Shown: piece by piece, positions 53,103-64,000 of the stretch | Position numbering within the stretch: position 1 is the first letter of the stretch | How the letters are laid out: each line of letters starts with the position of its first letter | Source: Varroa destructor | Taxonomy: Eukaryota > Arthropoda > Arachnida > Mesostigmata > Varroidae | DNA length: 64,000 nt | Direction: 5' to 3' | NCBI RefSeq assembly: GCF_002443255.2 | Contig: NW_019211455.1 | Location: 57,965,164 to 58,029,163, forward strand | Notes under the pieces: generated by a model | What the model saw: the letters and a program-made list of their open reading frames with translations, nothing else | What the model was told of the DNA's origin: nothing | Database searches by the model: none | Translations under genes and position numbers: made by a program

Positions 53103-56100
53103 ATGTGTTAAAACTGCTGTTTTTTGCCACAAGGCATAACCACCTTTGAAGTTAGAATTCAGGGTAAGATATGTAATTCGAAAAACACGATGTTAACAGA
53201 AGCTGTTATTGAGTTATCTGTTGACCCGCCAGACTATTTATTAACTCCAATTAACCCAAAAATCTCATTTAGGTATTTGGAGCTGGAAGTGTTGAAGAAC
53301 ATAATATGGCAAAAACAGCTTTGCTATTTCTGTTTCGATCAGATATGAAGATCTGGGCCTTTCCGAGTCACCGCATGTTCAAGATTTCTCGTACTGAAGC
53401 AATCGATCGAACTAAGTATTTGCTTTCTGCTTGGACCTCCTACACCAGTTACGATACTTGCTAATTGTATTAGAATAGAATACAATATCGTATTGAATGT
53501 TGCAATTCCTATAATATTTAACGAAATAATTTTTATTTACTCTAATTATTTTATCAAAGAAAGATTTATCAAATCAACACTTTTTTTAACCTGACGACCG
53601 ATTAAAGCGTTCGACGTTCTATATCACAAGACTAGAACTCCGCAGTAGCTAATAAGATTCCTAATTTATAATGTCAACATGAGCTCGAGCCTAGAATAGC
53701 ATTATCTAACTTATAGAAAAATTTGTAACGCCTTATAAATGTCACTTAAATGGGAGAGGTACAAATTTTGTACGGAATGGAACTGGAATCGTTTGCTTAA
53801 TACTAATGATGCATAGATAAGAATATGCGACTGCGAGCGTACCTTCGTCGATGTGGCTCCTCTTCTATAAACAATCCATGACAATGTGCTAGCCTAACCA
53901 TATCTTGCAGCTGAGAGCCGCAAAGTGACAAAAGACTAGCCATATATTTCAATATGTCTCGCACACACTGCAGTTCGCGTTTCTGTTATCTAACAGAGTC
54001 CACCACGTAATTGCAATTGCCTATTTTATTAGCAGAGTTATTTAGTCTCGTTACGCTGCATTAGCTGGACAGCATAACTTTACGGTATCTTCATTAGATC
54101 GATTGGGCAACATGATATGTTTGATTTAGGTAGAGACTTGCCTTTAATGTGCTGGCTCGCTGACTACGAAGTTCAATGCTGGGTTAGTATCCGCATGGTC
54201 CGTGCTTGTAGTCTATCGAATCTCAAGAGTTTCTTTATTCTATTCTGGTTTAAGGCCTTACCTGTTTTAACGCAGGTCATCTACTTCAATTTAGCTAGAG
54301 TCCGTGTCTGATTCACTTACAATTCGAATTGGCCCTTCAAACTTCATTCATTGATTTAGACCACGTAGCAATACATTGTATACTTGGATTCATGGCGTTT
54401 TTTTTTTATCTGAAACACTAGCTCGCCTTGCAGCAAACCAACCCTAACATTTTTCGACGAACTTGTGTTGTCTTTGGTAACAAAATCTTTCAAAATTCTT
54501 CAGCCTTAAGAAACTGCGTTATATTTGTCAATTCAACACACTGTATACGTAGTAGCGCAAAGCAAAACATCGTCTAATGCTGCCATTACGTTAGTTCAAA
54601 TATTCTTTTGTTCTTTAAGAGAATGTATTGTATTTTTTGTGAACCTCACAACACTGTCTTCTTTTAGAAATAAAGCATTTACCGGCTTACACTATTTTCC
54701 ATCGTTCTGTTCCATCATCGTGAAGCTTTGGATGCATATATTTATCTTTGAGTGGTTTATACGGAAGCCCGATCTGTCGCGAAACCACTGAACGCTTTGC
54801 CAACGTGACTTGAATAGACGCTAATTCTCAGCTTAGACTCAGATAGAGGTCGACTCTCGTCAATGTCAGGTTTCCTGCACATGCTCATTTCAGACGGGCA
54901 TCCATTTCTGATAGCTAATAACGATTCGTGGCAAGAACCGCAAGTTGGAATGCTGTGGAAATAAGGCCTACTCTGCTGGGGCTTCGGTCTAAATCTCGCC
55001 GAGTGGTTAATTTGCCCATTCGACAGTTAGCTGATGGCCGTAGTCAACGATATCCGTTGGTTCAGCTCAATATGATATCGTTAATAACGAAGTTAGCCCT
55101 TCACTCCATCCGCTAGGGTTTCTCATAGTACCTAAGGACTGCAGTGCTGCTGTCTATTCCTTCTTTATACATAAGTTTTACTGAGCTGTGAATCTACGTA
55201 GGTATTGAAAGCTCTTTACGATCTTTAGATATTTAAATAAGTGCTCTCGTTCAAATAAAATAACTCGTTATTTTGTCTGCATTCTACGAAAATAAAAACC
55301 TGCATATACGTACATGATTGACAAATTAATATTGTTATCGATCTGCGTCAACTAATGACAGCTTCAGAAGACGCTAAAGATGAATTTGCTTCTTTCTTTT
55401 TCCGTGAGAGTGTGTACTCCAGTGGTTTCACTTAACCAACTTATGTTCTGCTATTTACTTGTTTTGGTTCGACGCAGACACTCTGACTGTTCAATGATCA
55501 CTCTTAATAACTCAGTTCACATAAATTAACCATCAGCCAATCCAGTGGGTGTCAATATCCACTAAAAAATATACTTCTAAAGCCCCTTTATTCCCCGTGG
55601 CTACGATCACTTGAAACACGATCCTTTGTAGCTATAAACAAACACTTTTGGCATGATTTTCTTCTGGATATTAACGCTTAGTGTTCACATCGTACTGAAT
55701 TCGATGATAGTTCTTTGCCAACTATTCAAATGAGGAGCGTTAAACCCAGTTGTTTGTTTGCATCCACTGAAGAATTTTTCCGTAACAATATGTATTTAGT
55801 GTCGATGGAATGCTCTTTTTTTATTTTTATTGACGGTGTTGTGCAATATCCTAATTTTCAAATCAGGCGTTCTCATACATAACTTGAAAGCGTTCAAAGC
55901 GTTTTCGTAGGTAAATCGCACTAAAATCTTATCATATCATCACCCTGTTTAGACATGCACAAAAATCTGTTGCTTCTTTTCCGTTAACACGAAGCCTACT
56001 CAGGGCAACGCTGCTTAGTTTCGACAGACAAAATGAGAACGGACGATCCACGCACGCTGTTCAGATATAGTCATTGTGCATATGCGTCGAACCCTTCACT

Positions 56101-57451
56101 CCAGTAGAACAAGATAACAAACCAAATACGATCGTCGATTTGAGTTGAAAATGCAGGCTTCGTATCGGTGATTTTTTTCTCTTTGCTCTCTATTGCTGCT
56201 TACATCCGTATTGCGGCGACAGTCGTTTATTACTGCTTCAGTTGTCGCACACCAAAGCAACACTCTGAAGTGACACAGACGGTGAAGCCCCCAGCACGGC
56301 CATCGTCTGCATTCTGCTCCTGAAGCAGCTCCATTCCGGAGCACTCCGCTCGACGCTTGTCCCTTTCCACAGCCCGACAGCGTAGTGGCGAAGTGGCCAC
56401 ACAGTGGTAGCACAGGACTTGATGCCTCTGTGGTCGTCCATAGGATCCCGTTAACCGTAAACAAACTGCAGGACTGTGCCAACTCCTTCAAAGCCCTCAC
56501 CCACTTATCTAGCACAATTCTTGTTTCTCAATTGACAGACCTCACGCGACGAGCCCCTACCGTGTGGACTGACTTTACAACTGAGATATAACGAAAAATG
56601 ACCTAAAGAGTAGGTTAGAATGATGCTGATAGATTAGGCAACTCTTAAATATGAATGGATTAATATTTCATTTTCATGTAGGATCCTGTCAAGGCTTTCT
56701 TCAACCAACAGATATATGTATTAGACATTTAACCATTTTTAAATGATCTTTGTAAGCTGGCAAAATAAGTTTCGCCTCATTTAACCCACATCTAAATTAA
56801 TCCAGCAAAGATGGTTTCTTGTATTATTTCTAGATTAGCATTTGCTCACTGATACAAAACAGACTCAACAGGCCAGTATGAGATCACCCATATAGAAATC
56901 CACATAAAACTTTCTTCCTTATAGGTCAACAATATACTCTATTTATCAAACTAGGTGATCAAGATTATGTCAGCTGACGGCGAGAGAGGTTTGAGAACAA
57001 TCTTATCTCTTACCTTAGGAGGTTATCAGTATATTGTTGTAACTGTATATAGGCGTATAAACGTCTGCAAACATTTGTTAAGTTGTTTTGGTATTCGAAA
57101 ACAATCTAATGGACACCATTACCGTATCATAGAGATGAATTCTGTGAGCGAATTAGATCGTCTGTTAATTAGCCAATTACAGCTGGAAAATACATATAAA
57201 GGATTAAAGGCACAGTCGATGTGTATTACGATCGATCCTAAAAGCAATCACTACTGCATTGTTATACATTATCGTAAGTGACTTTGTATATTAATTTACT
57301 TATTACGCAACTATCATTCCTTCTACATTGCTAGTTTCTGTTTTGCTTCATTTAATTTTTCTGACTGTAAACAAAGATTATTTAAGACATCCATAATTGT
57401 ATGCTCCACTTCTTAGAACTTCACAATTTGTTCTAACATGTTTCAAAATCC

Positions 57452-57471
57452 TTTTTTTTTTTTTTTTTTTT
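57452..57471. repeat. Poly-T tract
   Basis: Twenty T in a row. Read on the minus strand it is poly-A, but I found no retrocopy body beside it. Confidence 0.85.
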
Positions 57472-59069
57472 CATATATTGATCGAATATCTCATTGTCTT
57501 CGTATTTCACATACTTAGCCCATAAAATTGACGCGTTCAAATGGTTTCATATGATTTACTTTTTCTGCACTTTTTATTTTGAAGATTTGTATTGTACAAT
57601 TATAATTATTTTGTTCATTTAAGAATGTTAAGCTTTGTGTGTCATTACTGTCTGCGCCAGAGACGTGCATGGCTTGCCACTGCTCTTTGTGTTGTATCCT
57701 ATCTGTTAACTTAAATACGCGCTTATTGTTACTCTTGCATTAGCCTATGTATCCATTTAGAACAAACGTACCTATCCGGATTTCTTTCGCCACTAAAGAC
57801 CTACATCGGGACTACAACCTCATTTTCGTGCGTTTCTTGCCGACAAGGTGTTGTTCACCATTTCTTTCTACTTTTCTGCCTTCTCAGAACCGCTAAATGT
57901 TAGTCCAGCTCATACCGTTATTTATGTTTAAAACTTCTTCAAGCATAGACAAGTAGTACAAAAAGCTACGAAAAGTGCTAACAATCAAACTTCTTCAAAT
58001 GGTACACGTGACACCTGTCTAGTTGTTCTAGGAGTCTCCTGATCATCATTACTGTGATGCAAGGCCCCACAATACGAACAAATAAATACATTTTGTTGGT
58101 TGTCTACGTATTTGAAATTTAAGTACGACTTTTCGACGAAAAATTGCTACTATGCCACTGTCACTTTGTTAAAATGATAAAATGATTAAAAAAAAAAAAA
58201 CTTTGATTAATGATATTATAAGGCAATGCTGACGTCTACGGCTAAGAAGAATAGCTTTACTATCAATATAGGGTTTAATTCATTGTCGAATTTCTACAAT
58301 ACCTTTTTTTATCTAAGCAGAGTTGGAAGAAACGTAGCACTGGGAAGATGCCTGGCATTTCGCATTTATCAATCAGTTCCCAATAATAGTATGAGTATAT
58401 TGAGTAAAGAAAAAACCGTCACTGTAAATGGTCAATCTTTATATATCCCTGAGCTAGTTACCTAGGAATCTCCGAGTCACTACTTTATTTTTATTTGGCC
58501 TAATTATCAATTGTACCTTTCTACCTAAATTTATTAAGTAAAAACTACTGCAAGGTCATCACTGATTTCCATCCAGGGCAATAACGCGATTTAAGTAGAA
58601 GCAACGGCATTTACGCGTGTCCTTCAACTGCTAAAAATATAATTAGACCGATATAGCGAATACGACAAAAACTCTAATGAATAATTATATACCTATAGAC
58701 GCATGTAAACATAAATGAGTGCACCACGTGATGTCAGCTCTATTTTGACATGAAGTTCAATTTTAAGATCTAGTTGTTCGTCTCCATTGAGATCCCAAAA
58801 GGCCATACTCTGCTTGAAAATACAGGATTATACTCCCATGACAACGTGTAGAATTTTTTTCTTTGATTTTTAAATGTAAATTATTGCAAAAATACATATC
58901 TTTTCAAAACCGTCAACCATCAATCAGTCTTTCATAGGGCTGATCTTTTTTTGGACATTCTGTGTAATTCTACCTTGATAATGCTAGTGGTGCTGTTCAA
59001 AGTTCAAGTGAATTACATTTTGCGGAGAAGTAAAAAAGAAAAGCACTCAGCTACTTGAAATAAAATTCG

Positions 59070-59075
59070 TTTATT
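59070..59075 (-). terminator. Polyadenylation signal of RBFA
   Basis: AATAAA on the minus strand begins 32 bases after the RBFA stop codon (TGA at 59109-59107), consistent with a short 3' UTR. Confidence 0.6.
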
Positions 59076-59106
59076 TTTCTATAAACGTATACGCCTTATA
59101 AGTTAT

Positions 59107-60306
59107 TCAACGCTTAAGAAACACCTCTTCGTATACCTCTCTCTCCAGTCGCGCCCTTTCCTTCGTCGAAAGGACGTTTTCCTTCTTTCTTTGGACTCTT
59201 TTCATTTGAAGCTTTTTCAAAATTGTCTTTTGAAGATCTATGTCAACGTTTACACGACCTAGAACAAAGCGATCTCATGTTATCAACAAGAAGAAATCTT
59301 CAGATATCTGAACACAGATCGAAGATAATTTTTTCATTCCAGAACCATTAATTCCTATAGCAGCTCGTAAGAAAAAAAGGTTTACAGTAGTATTTCGACT
59401 TCGAAATACTACTGTAAAAACTACTGTAGGGAAATACTACTCTACTTCGAAAAACTAGTAAATGGCGTCACAAAATCTCTAAGGGTCAATTGCTTTCATT
59501 TAGGGCGCTTCTTTCGACAATAAGGACTTTACTTTGGTACCCTCAAATACAATTATATTGTCGCACGAGAACCTGTTCACAAAATACTATGTCAGACAGT
59601 CTCCACGTATCAAATAAAAGAAACAAAAACTGGCCGAATACGCTTATTACTAATAAAAATATAGCAGCTGTTTAGGTGCTTACCAGCTAAATCAACGTCG
59701 GCAAAAGCACATTTCGTTTTCAGCTCTTGAAGAATTTTTGTACGGTCAAGGCCATACACGTCAGAGATATTGTCTTGTACAGGAACTGCCGGTTGTACAC
59801 CTTCTACCTCGCCAGCAGCTCGTAATCCCTTCAGTATCTAAAATGAGTTGTTCATTCAGAAAGTGATTATTAGAATGTGTTGATTAATGATTGTCTCCCT
59901 GAGTGATTGCCTTATAGACAACTAGATCTTCACGGAAAAACGCACGATTTCTCGGGTATATGCTACACTAATGGTTTCACAACTTATTTGAAATTACCCG
60001 GTTAGATTAGAAGGTTCAAGAAACTGCGACAAGTCTAATGGCTTGCAAACACCGTATGTAACTGTTTTAGAGAACTAGATACAAATGTCACAATGTGTTG
60101 TTTACGTATCAGAGAAGTACGAATCTTATTTGTCTGGTGCAGACTTTACTTTCTAGGTCGACTTCACTAGCTGCACACTAAATTCTAAGCTAGATCAATA
60201 GTAGCAACAAACTGTGCTACACTTGACCTGTTGGTCAGGTATATCAAACGAATTTGGACCATTCTTGTGGCCGGCTAATCAACATGGTGCTTCCGATCAT
60301 TACAGG

Positions 60307-60345
<39 letters not shown>

Positions 60346-61684
60346 TAATAAAGCTCTAGATTTATACATTTCTGCTCATAAGTAACTCGTAGTTAATCCA
60401 TAACCCACTCCCTGCCTTAACTATGATTTTTTCTTAGTTTCGCATCCGGTTCAGCTGTTAGCCTACTAAAATAGCTTTAGATGTTGGTCGTCCGCCCCTA
60501 ATATATAACGTACCGAAATCACATCTTTTCCTTTGTCTAAGCCAGTGTAACGGATAAATTGGATCTTTGGAATCACGCCCATATGTCGCACGGCGGTTAG
60601 CTCTGCTCGAATCTAAAAAAAAATTCTCAAATATTAGGCATGTATCGAACAAAAACATCACAAAAACCTTATAGCCGCTTAATTTACTAACAGCCATTCT
60701 GAAGCAGCACATACACTAATAAGCGAAGATTCGTTGCACGCGTGCTCACTTAGGCTACAACGTCATGCTATTGAACTTAGTCTTTGTTTTACACGTCAAC
60801 AGCAGATATGCAAGTATATAAAGCCGTTACACTATTAAGCCACTAATGTGTAAAATAAGTGGTTGGAAAAAACTGCTGTACGACATAATCGTATTGTATT
60901 CAGCTAGGGTTGTCACCTAGGTTCATTACCTGCGGCGCAATTTCCTTTAGCGTCGCAGCGGCTTCTGCAACTTCGACAGTGCCGCTCTCTGTACATACGT
61001 CGCTTTCGCATATCCAATAAACGTTAACAATAGTGAGCTCAAAATTAATCCTAACTTCAATCACCGTAATCCCATAACCTGATAGGCGCTCTCCAAATTC
61101 GGAAGCAAGCACGCCCGTAATTGTTTCCATGTACAGCGCGTTCAGAACCTGTCATAAATAAAAGGAGAAATATTTAAGTCTGAAATGTGTTTTTTAACCC
61201 AACGAATTACTTGACCATATCTTAAAATACGTTTAAAATTTTGCACATAGATCAACTCAAGTGTCGATCTACTCAACTACGCGTCAATTGCATATTTTGC
61301 CAGTGCGCGCTTCTTTCCCAAACAGTCGGCATTTTGACGCTGCTTGTGAAGCCTTTTAGTTGCCCCTGGAGACGCTGGTTCGAGTCTTATCTACGACATA
61401 TATCACACAAAAAGTGTAAGTAAATAAAAAAGCAAATAGTTGAATAATAGATGTAGATGATGAAAAAGCGTTGGTGGTGATCTGTGCCTTCTTACCCGTT
61501 GACGCCTATTCGCTTCAGGCGGCAATCTCTTAACTGTGGTAAGTTTATTGTTTTCCTGCTCCACAATCTTGTTTTCGATATTTTTTTCGCGCTCTATCAG
61601 CTTGTGTAAAAAATAACCTGGCTTAGCCGTCCTTCGGCAACTCGTTGTAAATGTCCTCGTCAGAGGCAATATAAATACATTCAT
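59107..61684 (-). CDS. RBFA: Ribosome-binding factor A, mitochondrial
   Basis: RbfA-family proteins bind the small ribosomal subunit and help its late maturation; the animal form acts in the mitochondrion. Exons on -: 61684-61496, 61148-60930, 60612-60514, 59837-59684, 59258-59107. All are GT-AG with matching phase, giving 813 bases and 270 residues plus stop. Residues 1-25 form a basic, hydroxyl-rich presequence (MNVFILPLTRTFTTSCRR). The KH-like RbfA domain begins in exon 2 at VLNALYMETITGVLASEF, continues through ITVIEVRINFELTIVNVYW and ends in exon 3 with IRAELTAVRHMGVIPKIQF. This matches the family order: a helix followed by degraded-tail strands, then the LR..V..R..P.I.F strand. The C-terminal third is lineage-specific; the last exon is highly charged (KKLQMKRVQRKKEN) and ends VFLKR. 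The start is the first in-frame ATG, 38 bases after a possible acceptor, so a noncoding 5' exon is likely. Confidence 0.9.
59381..59418. repeat. Perfect 18-base inverted repeat with a 2-base spacer
   Basis: The left arm TTTACAGTAGTATTTCGA (59381-59398) is followed by CT and its exact reverse complement (59401-59418). A partial echo, with ACTACTGTAG, AAATACTACT and ACTTCGAAAA, continues to about 59456. It lies in the RBFA intron between exons 4 and 5. It could be a small foldback or MITE-like repeat, or a hairpin in the pre-mRNA. Confidence 0.85.
60309..60340. repeat. (TA)n microsatellite in RBFA intron 3
   Basis: About sixteen TA units between RBFA exons 3 and 4. Confidence 0.9.
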
Positions 61685-63953
61685 TATATTTAATATTGAT
61701 GAGCGGCGAAACTGCGTTTACCTGCAAATCGCAATGGCCGCAGCAATTAGCTCGAGTTTTGACTCATATGTAGTTGAAAACAGTGTTCACAGTTAGCAGT
61801 TTGCCGAATATAGCATTAGCGTAATGCGTGATCTTTTCAAACTTCCTTCTAAGTACATTTGGTGGCTACAGTTACTACCCGACTGCAATATATATAATTA
61901 TTACATATTGGTTTATTATAAGGGGAATCGTTTGGAAATCGTGTACCTTGTTAGTTACCTACTTACACATACTTCTTCAACTCGTTTTAGATCAATCACG
62001 TATTTTCTTTTAACTGTAAGATGACTATAATACTTAAACCGAGTGTGAATTTCTGCCTAGTAGTCGTTTTTATCATTCAAATGAAACTTTTGCCCAAATT
62101 TTACTGATTCGACTTAGCAGTGAAAAATCACTCGGTTGAAATTGCGCTCAGATATTACACAGAACGCCATAGCTTAGGTCAGATTATACCGGTGATTCCC
62201 AGATAGGGATTACTGTATGCCTTTGGATCTAGCGACAAAATGCTTTCAAGTATACGCTAACACATATCACTTGGGGTCGACCCCGGCAAACGTTTTCGCA
62301 CATCGAACAATCAGCTGCGGGCTTTAAGATATCGAGCAATTTTTGGCAACGCATAAAATCACAGAGGCATATGTACGATGATGATGTTTTGGTTGGTTTC
62401 TAGGGTTCACCTAGCGGAAATCTTCCTAAACAACGGAGATTCCCATACAATAGCAAATTTATGTAGAGGAATGGTGAAGAATAAATTCGTCTGCAAACAC
62501 GTGCAACCAGTATAAACAAATATACCAGGATGACAATCAACATCGGCAGACTTGGGAAATTGGTGTGAAATAGGGTAACCCTTCACTGTACAGGCAACAC
62601 TCATTGTTATAGTTTTAAGCGCACATTATTGGTTTAGGTTGAAGCTAGAGTCTACCAGAAATTGACTAGGTCGTCATCCCTCGAGAATGATGAAGCACAG
62701 ACCTGACTGGTATCCTTTTTTAAACTGCTTTGAAAAAAAATTTTATGAGGAATTGAATTTATACGTTTAGATATTTTTTAACTAATTTGTGGGTTCAAAT
62801 TGGTGAGAAATGTTATTTTCTATGCACCAATCTAACCAATTACGAGAAAAATCTAAATTACTCAATTTACAAAGGTTGCATGCAGTTAGCAACACTAAAA
62901 TGTGCTACAATAGTGATACCACTCCAAATGCCATTGTCACACTTCCTTTAAATAAATGTATAATATTAAACGCATTTGAATAAGCTATGCATGAAAAACA
63001 GCCTAAATGGGATAATGTCGATGTACCTTGTAAAAAGTAATATTGCATTTTTGGTAGATACAATAGCACACTAAAAGACTTCAGAACTCCAATATCCTTA
63101 GAATTATTTTGTTATTTTAAAAGACTAATACTTACAAAGTCTTGAGAAATCGACAGATACCAATTCGGAATCAAAATGACCACACTGGTATGTAAAAAGC
63201 TTCGTGTAGCGCGGCTACTACTGGCTTACCACAATTTAAATGTAGGGTAAAACTATACATACATGTAACATATATTTACACTTTACTTCGGGAGACTTAT
63301 GAATCAGGTAGAATTGCTTACGTAAAACGAGGGTCCATATCGTTACGAATAGCTTCATAAAAACCTGAACATTTTGTTTGACTCAACAAATTAACTTGAC
63401 TCTTTATTAGGGAATAGTTGTGTTCAAGCCGCACCATGCGATCACTTCACAATTTCAAGGTGCCGATTAATTACTCGAAACATTCATTGCTTTACATCTT
63501 GGAGAAGCTGAGCGCGCATGCTCTTGATAACCGTTATTTCGTCTGTACTTCCTAAAATAGCTATCGTGTTTGTATATGAACGTAATTTCATACACACTGC
63601 TTATGTGTTGAAGATATACATAACCTTTAAAGCAAATGAGAATAGTTTGTTTATAATACAAATTCAGATGAATCTTTTATTATTCTCTGGCAAGAACATT
63701 TGTTATTCATATTTCCCATTGATTTGCAATTATTCGCAGGCACAACTTTATTACTGGTTTCCTCTGAGTTCTCTTCTTTGTAGCCTCGCAAGCACAATTA
63801 ACTAAAAGTAGTTGAAGATTGCGGATGAGCGTTAGTTGTGTGCCGCTTTTTATCAATGGATAATGGCAGATTTGGCATCATGGCCTCTCAATGACGATAT
63901 ATAAAATACACACGTTACGCTGATAACAGTTACATCCAGTTTTTACTTTTCAG
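61685..63953. other. RBFA upstream region and AT-rich spacer
   Basis: Directly upstream of RBFA, GATTTGCAG on the minus strand (about 61722) could be the acceptor of a 5' UTR intron. A minus frame 62604-62407 starts with ATG and runs into a possible donor (GCTAG|GTGAAC); it could be a small exon but has no recognisable domain. The remainder is AT-rich and featureless to me. Confidence 0.4.
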
Positions 63954-64000
63954 CCATTTCCTTGGAAGCGTCCTCATTACCTAAAGTGGCAAAATTTTTT
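63954..64000 (+). CDS. Possible exon cut by the right edge
   Basis: A strong acceptor (TTTTTACTTTTCAG, ending 63953) is followed by sequence open to the edge in two frames; one reads PFPWKRPHYLKWQNF, which has ordinary protein character. With under 50 bases no family can be named. Confidence 0.2.

Larger units (their letters stand above)
49234..59069. other. Stretch between the LRR and RBFA genes with unjoined possible exons
   Basis: It should contain the missing first exon(s) of the LRR gene; the nearest minus-strand donor is AGGAAG|GTAAAC at about 49291. Isolated exon-like pieces occur at 51648-51163 (-), 52640-52469 (-), 57053-57273 (+) and 58321-58465 (+), plus a GC-rich block at 56250-56570. 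I could not connect them by phase or recognise a family. The rest is AT-rich with simple repeats. Confidence 0.4.

Noticed and set aside
61320..61400. tRNA-like B box (GGTTCGAGTCT) on +
   Set aside because: The T stem does not pair and no cloverleaf is possible.

Overview
The window is nuclear DNA from an animal, almost certainly an arthropod. Genes are split by short GT-AG introns, the background is AT-rich with GC-richer islands, and microsatellites are common. The LIM-only protein on the + strand is of the fly Beadex (dLMO) type. A mite or other chelicerate would fit, but that is a guess from overall character. Long open frames are rare and most are chance, so genes had to be assembled exon by exon from splice sites, intron phase and protein pattern.

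Three genes are supported. (1) On +, about 37.2-41.4 kb: a five-exon LIM-domain-only gene (LMO/Beadex) with two complete LIM zinc-binding domains. It is preceded by about 37 kb in which I find no convincing coding sequence, only GC-rich islands in AT-rich DNA. That layout is common for developmental regulators with long 5' noncoding exons and distant enhancers. (2) On -, about 49.2-45.6 kb: a leucine-rich-repeat type I membrane protein in at least seven coding exons. It has a signal-like N-terminus, a cysteine cap, about eight LRRs, a C-terminal cap, one transmembrane helix and a short tail. All six internal junctions agree in phase; only the first coding piece is missing. One of its introns holds a decayed non-LTR retrotransposon fragment. 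(3) On -, 61.7-59.1 kb: a complete five-exon, 270-residue mitochondrial ribosome-binding factor A (RBFA) gene with an N-terminal presequence and a polyadenylation signal 32 bases after the stop.

Genes 1 and 2 converge, with about 4.2 kb between their stop codons; genes 2 and 3 are tandem on -. There is no sign that the three act together: they are respectively a transcription cofactor, a cell-surface protein and a mitochondrial ribosome assembly factor. Between genes 2 and 3 (49.3-59.0 kb) lie several isolated possible exons that I could not join into a gene. A possible exon starts at the right edge.

Other signals are near-perfect inverted repeats (notably an 18-base-arm palindrome in an RBFA intron and one inside an LRR coding exon), several microsatellites, a tachykinin-like motif on - near 35.9 kb, and candidate upstream exons for the LMO gene. 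I saw no convincing tRNA, rRNA, CRISPR array or intact mobile element.
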